From CAZPDM01 sp964585305 (GTDB lineage: Bacteria > Planctomycetota > Uabimicrobiia > Uabimicrobiales > JABWCH01): a stretch of 7,291 bases of DNA. Shown here one piece after another: positions 6,460-7,291 of this stretch; the stretch's first letter is position 1, and every line of letters starts with the position of its first letter. The stretch lies in the NCBI GenBank assembly GCA_964585305.1, contig CAZPDM010000125.1, positions 1 through 7,291 on the forward strand. Reading direction: 5' to 3'. Below the pieces are notes generated by a model. The model was given only the letters and a program-made list of their open reading frames with translations, was not told where the DNA came from and ran no database searches. The translations under genes were made by a program, and so were the position numbers.

Positions 6460-6842
6460 GAAAAATTTTAAAAAAAGTTGCTGAATTTATAGCAAATGAA
6501 ATTGAGAAAAATCCTCAATTTCTTAAAGAAATAAACATCTTGCTTATTCCATTACAACAAACTTCGATAAAAGATAAAATACCTAAAAGAAAGGTTGTAA
6601 AATCCCAAAAACAAATTCCCGACTTATATTTGCTCTACCGGAAAAGCAAAAAAAAATTTTACGACACTCTTAATCAATCAAATATTGAACAGCTACAATC
6701 AATTATTAGTGATAATAGATTAGATATATCTCAGAAAAGCAATAAATGGAGAAATAAAGAACGTCTAATCCAATTCATTGCTAATAAAATAGCGGAAAAA
6801 GAAAACTCCAAAGATGTATTTAGAAATTATTCAACAAAATAA
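6444..6842 (+). CDS. Small basic ParA-associated protein, candidate ParB-like partner
   Basis: I do not recognise a named family for this 132-residue protein. It is lysine-rich and probably all helical: residues 1-38 look like amphipathic helices ('LRKILKKVAEFIANEIEK'), 41-56 is a basic, probably disordered linker, and 58-120 holds helices ending in 'KWRNKERLIQFIANKIAE' (101-118). The C-terminal pattern (Leu-rich helix, 'NRLDISQKS', then 'KW+.KERLI..I') has the feel of a short SAP/HTH-like DNA-binding unit, but this is only a guess. The start overlaps the end of parA by 16 bases, implying translational coupling. Partition systems commonly encode the centromere-binding protein directly after the ATPase, so a DNA-binding or ParA-stimulating role is the simplest inference. 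Other possibilities are an adaptor linking ParA to a non-DNA cargo. A hairpin follows 56 bases after the stop. Confidence 0.75.
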   Translation: MPENLRKILKKVAEFIANEIEKNPQFLKEINILLIPLQQTSIKDKIPKRKVVKSQKQIPDLYLLYRKSKKKFYDTLNQSNIEQLQSIISDNRLDISQKSNKWRNKERLIQFIANKIAEKENSKDVFRNYSTK

Positions 6843-6898
6843 ACCGAAAAATTCCAATAATTTGTATTTATACGAAGAATAAAAAGAAACTGACAAAC

Positions 6899-6932
6899 AA
6901 GAGATGCTAATGTTGCAACACTAGCATCTCTT
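6899..6932 (+). terminator. Hairpin downstream of the par operon, probable terminator
   Basis: AAGAGATGCTA (6899-6909) pairs perfectly with TAGCATCTCTT (6922-6932), an 11-bp stem. The 12-base loop contains the palindrome TGTTGCAACA (6911-6920), which could extend the hairpin beyond one A-C mismatch. The downstream tract (TTATTTATTA) is T-rich but interrupted, so termination may be only partial. The stem's right arm overlaps the position where the first repeat of array 2 should begin (6929). Confidence 0.65.
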
Positions 6933-7291
6933 ATTTATTACGATAGTGCGATTCAAACAAAAAACTAATATTGTAAAAAATATTAGCAATGACAGTTTTA
7001 ATCTTACGATAGTGCGATTCAAACGAAGTCTATCGGTATTTTGTAGGGACTTGTTATAGGTTTTAATCTTACGATAGTGCGATTCAAACAATATATAATC
7101 ATTTTAGTATATTGGATGTCAAAGATGTTTTAATCCTACGATAGTGCGATTCAAACGAACGTGTAAAAGAGATGAACAAACCTAAACCAAAGTTTTAATC
7201 CTACGATAGTGCGATTCAAACAACGACCTTATGAATGGGAACGCCTACCAGGGAGGACTAAGTTTTAATCCTACGATAGTGCGATTCAAAC
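6929..7291 (+). CRISPR. CRISPR array 2, same repeat and orientation as array 1, continues past window edge
   Basis: The first repeat (6929-6958) is damaged: its last 21 bases (6938-6958) are perfect but the first nine are mostly replaced by the arm of the upstream hairpin. Five intact repeats follow at 6995-7024, 7060-7089, 7127-7156, 7192-7221 and 7262-7291, the last ending exactly at the window edge. Spacers are 36, 35, 37, 35 and 40 bases, all unique and different from those in array 1. The first three repeats carry T at position 10 and the last three carry C, so the variants are sorted along the array. No leader is visible: the left end goes straight into the par operon's terminator hairpin. 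Orientation, inferred from similarity to type I-B/III repeats, is tentative. Confidence 0.95.

Overview
The window reads as a compact, AT-rich bacterial chromosome or large-element segment in which all recognisable genes lie on the + strand. No rRNA or tRNA gene is visible, so taxonomy is inferred. The strongest hint is the truncated first gene. Its C-terminal end has the pattern 'ALAI..F...Y.-P..LEQ.VPEFL..IPFD' followed by 'GYIVYSLG.N..DEQG', which I associate with large families of PVC-group (Planctomycetes/Lentisphaerae-type) membrane-anchored proteins. A low-GC member of that superphylum is a reasonable guess but not proven.

The left part (1-4834) holds the tail of that gene and then a likely transcription unit of three genes. 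The first encodes a secreted thiol-activated/cholesterol-dependent cytolysin (CDC) with all four domains recognisable but a strongly diverged undecapeptide. After 32 bases (from the preferred start) comes a secreted multidomain protein: a beta-propeller-like N-terminus, an NlpC/P60-type cysteine peptidase and two PG_binding_1 repeats. A small nitroreductase-family flavoprotein follows, and the block is closed by a strong intrinsic terminator. A pore-forming toxin next to an exported cell-wall hydrolase suggests an interaction module aimed at eukaryotic cells or competing microbes.

The right part (4843-7291) is built around CRISPR repeats. Array 1 has eight good 30-base repeats and then three decaying ones. 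Array 2 has the same repeat and orientation, starts with a repeat lacking a normal 5' third, and runs off the window edge at the end of its sixth repeat. No cas gene is visible.

Between the arrays is a two-gene operon: a ParA-type ATPase and an overlapping small basic protein that could be its DNA-binding partner. Inverted repeats precede it and a hairpin follows it. The decayed 5' half-repeat at the end of array 1 and the surviving 3' two-thirds at the start of array 2 could together make one full repeat. The par operon may therefore have entered, or been recombined into, one older array.
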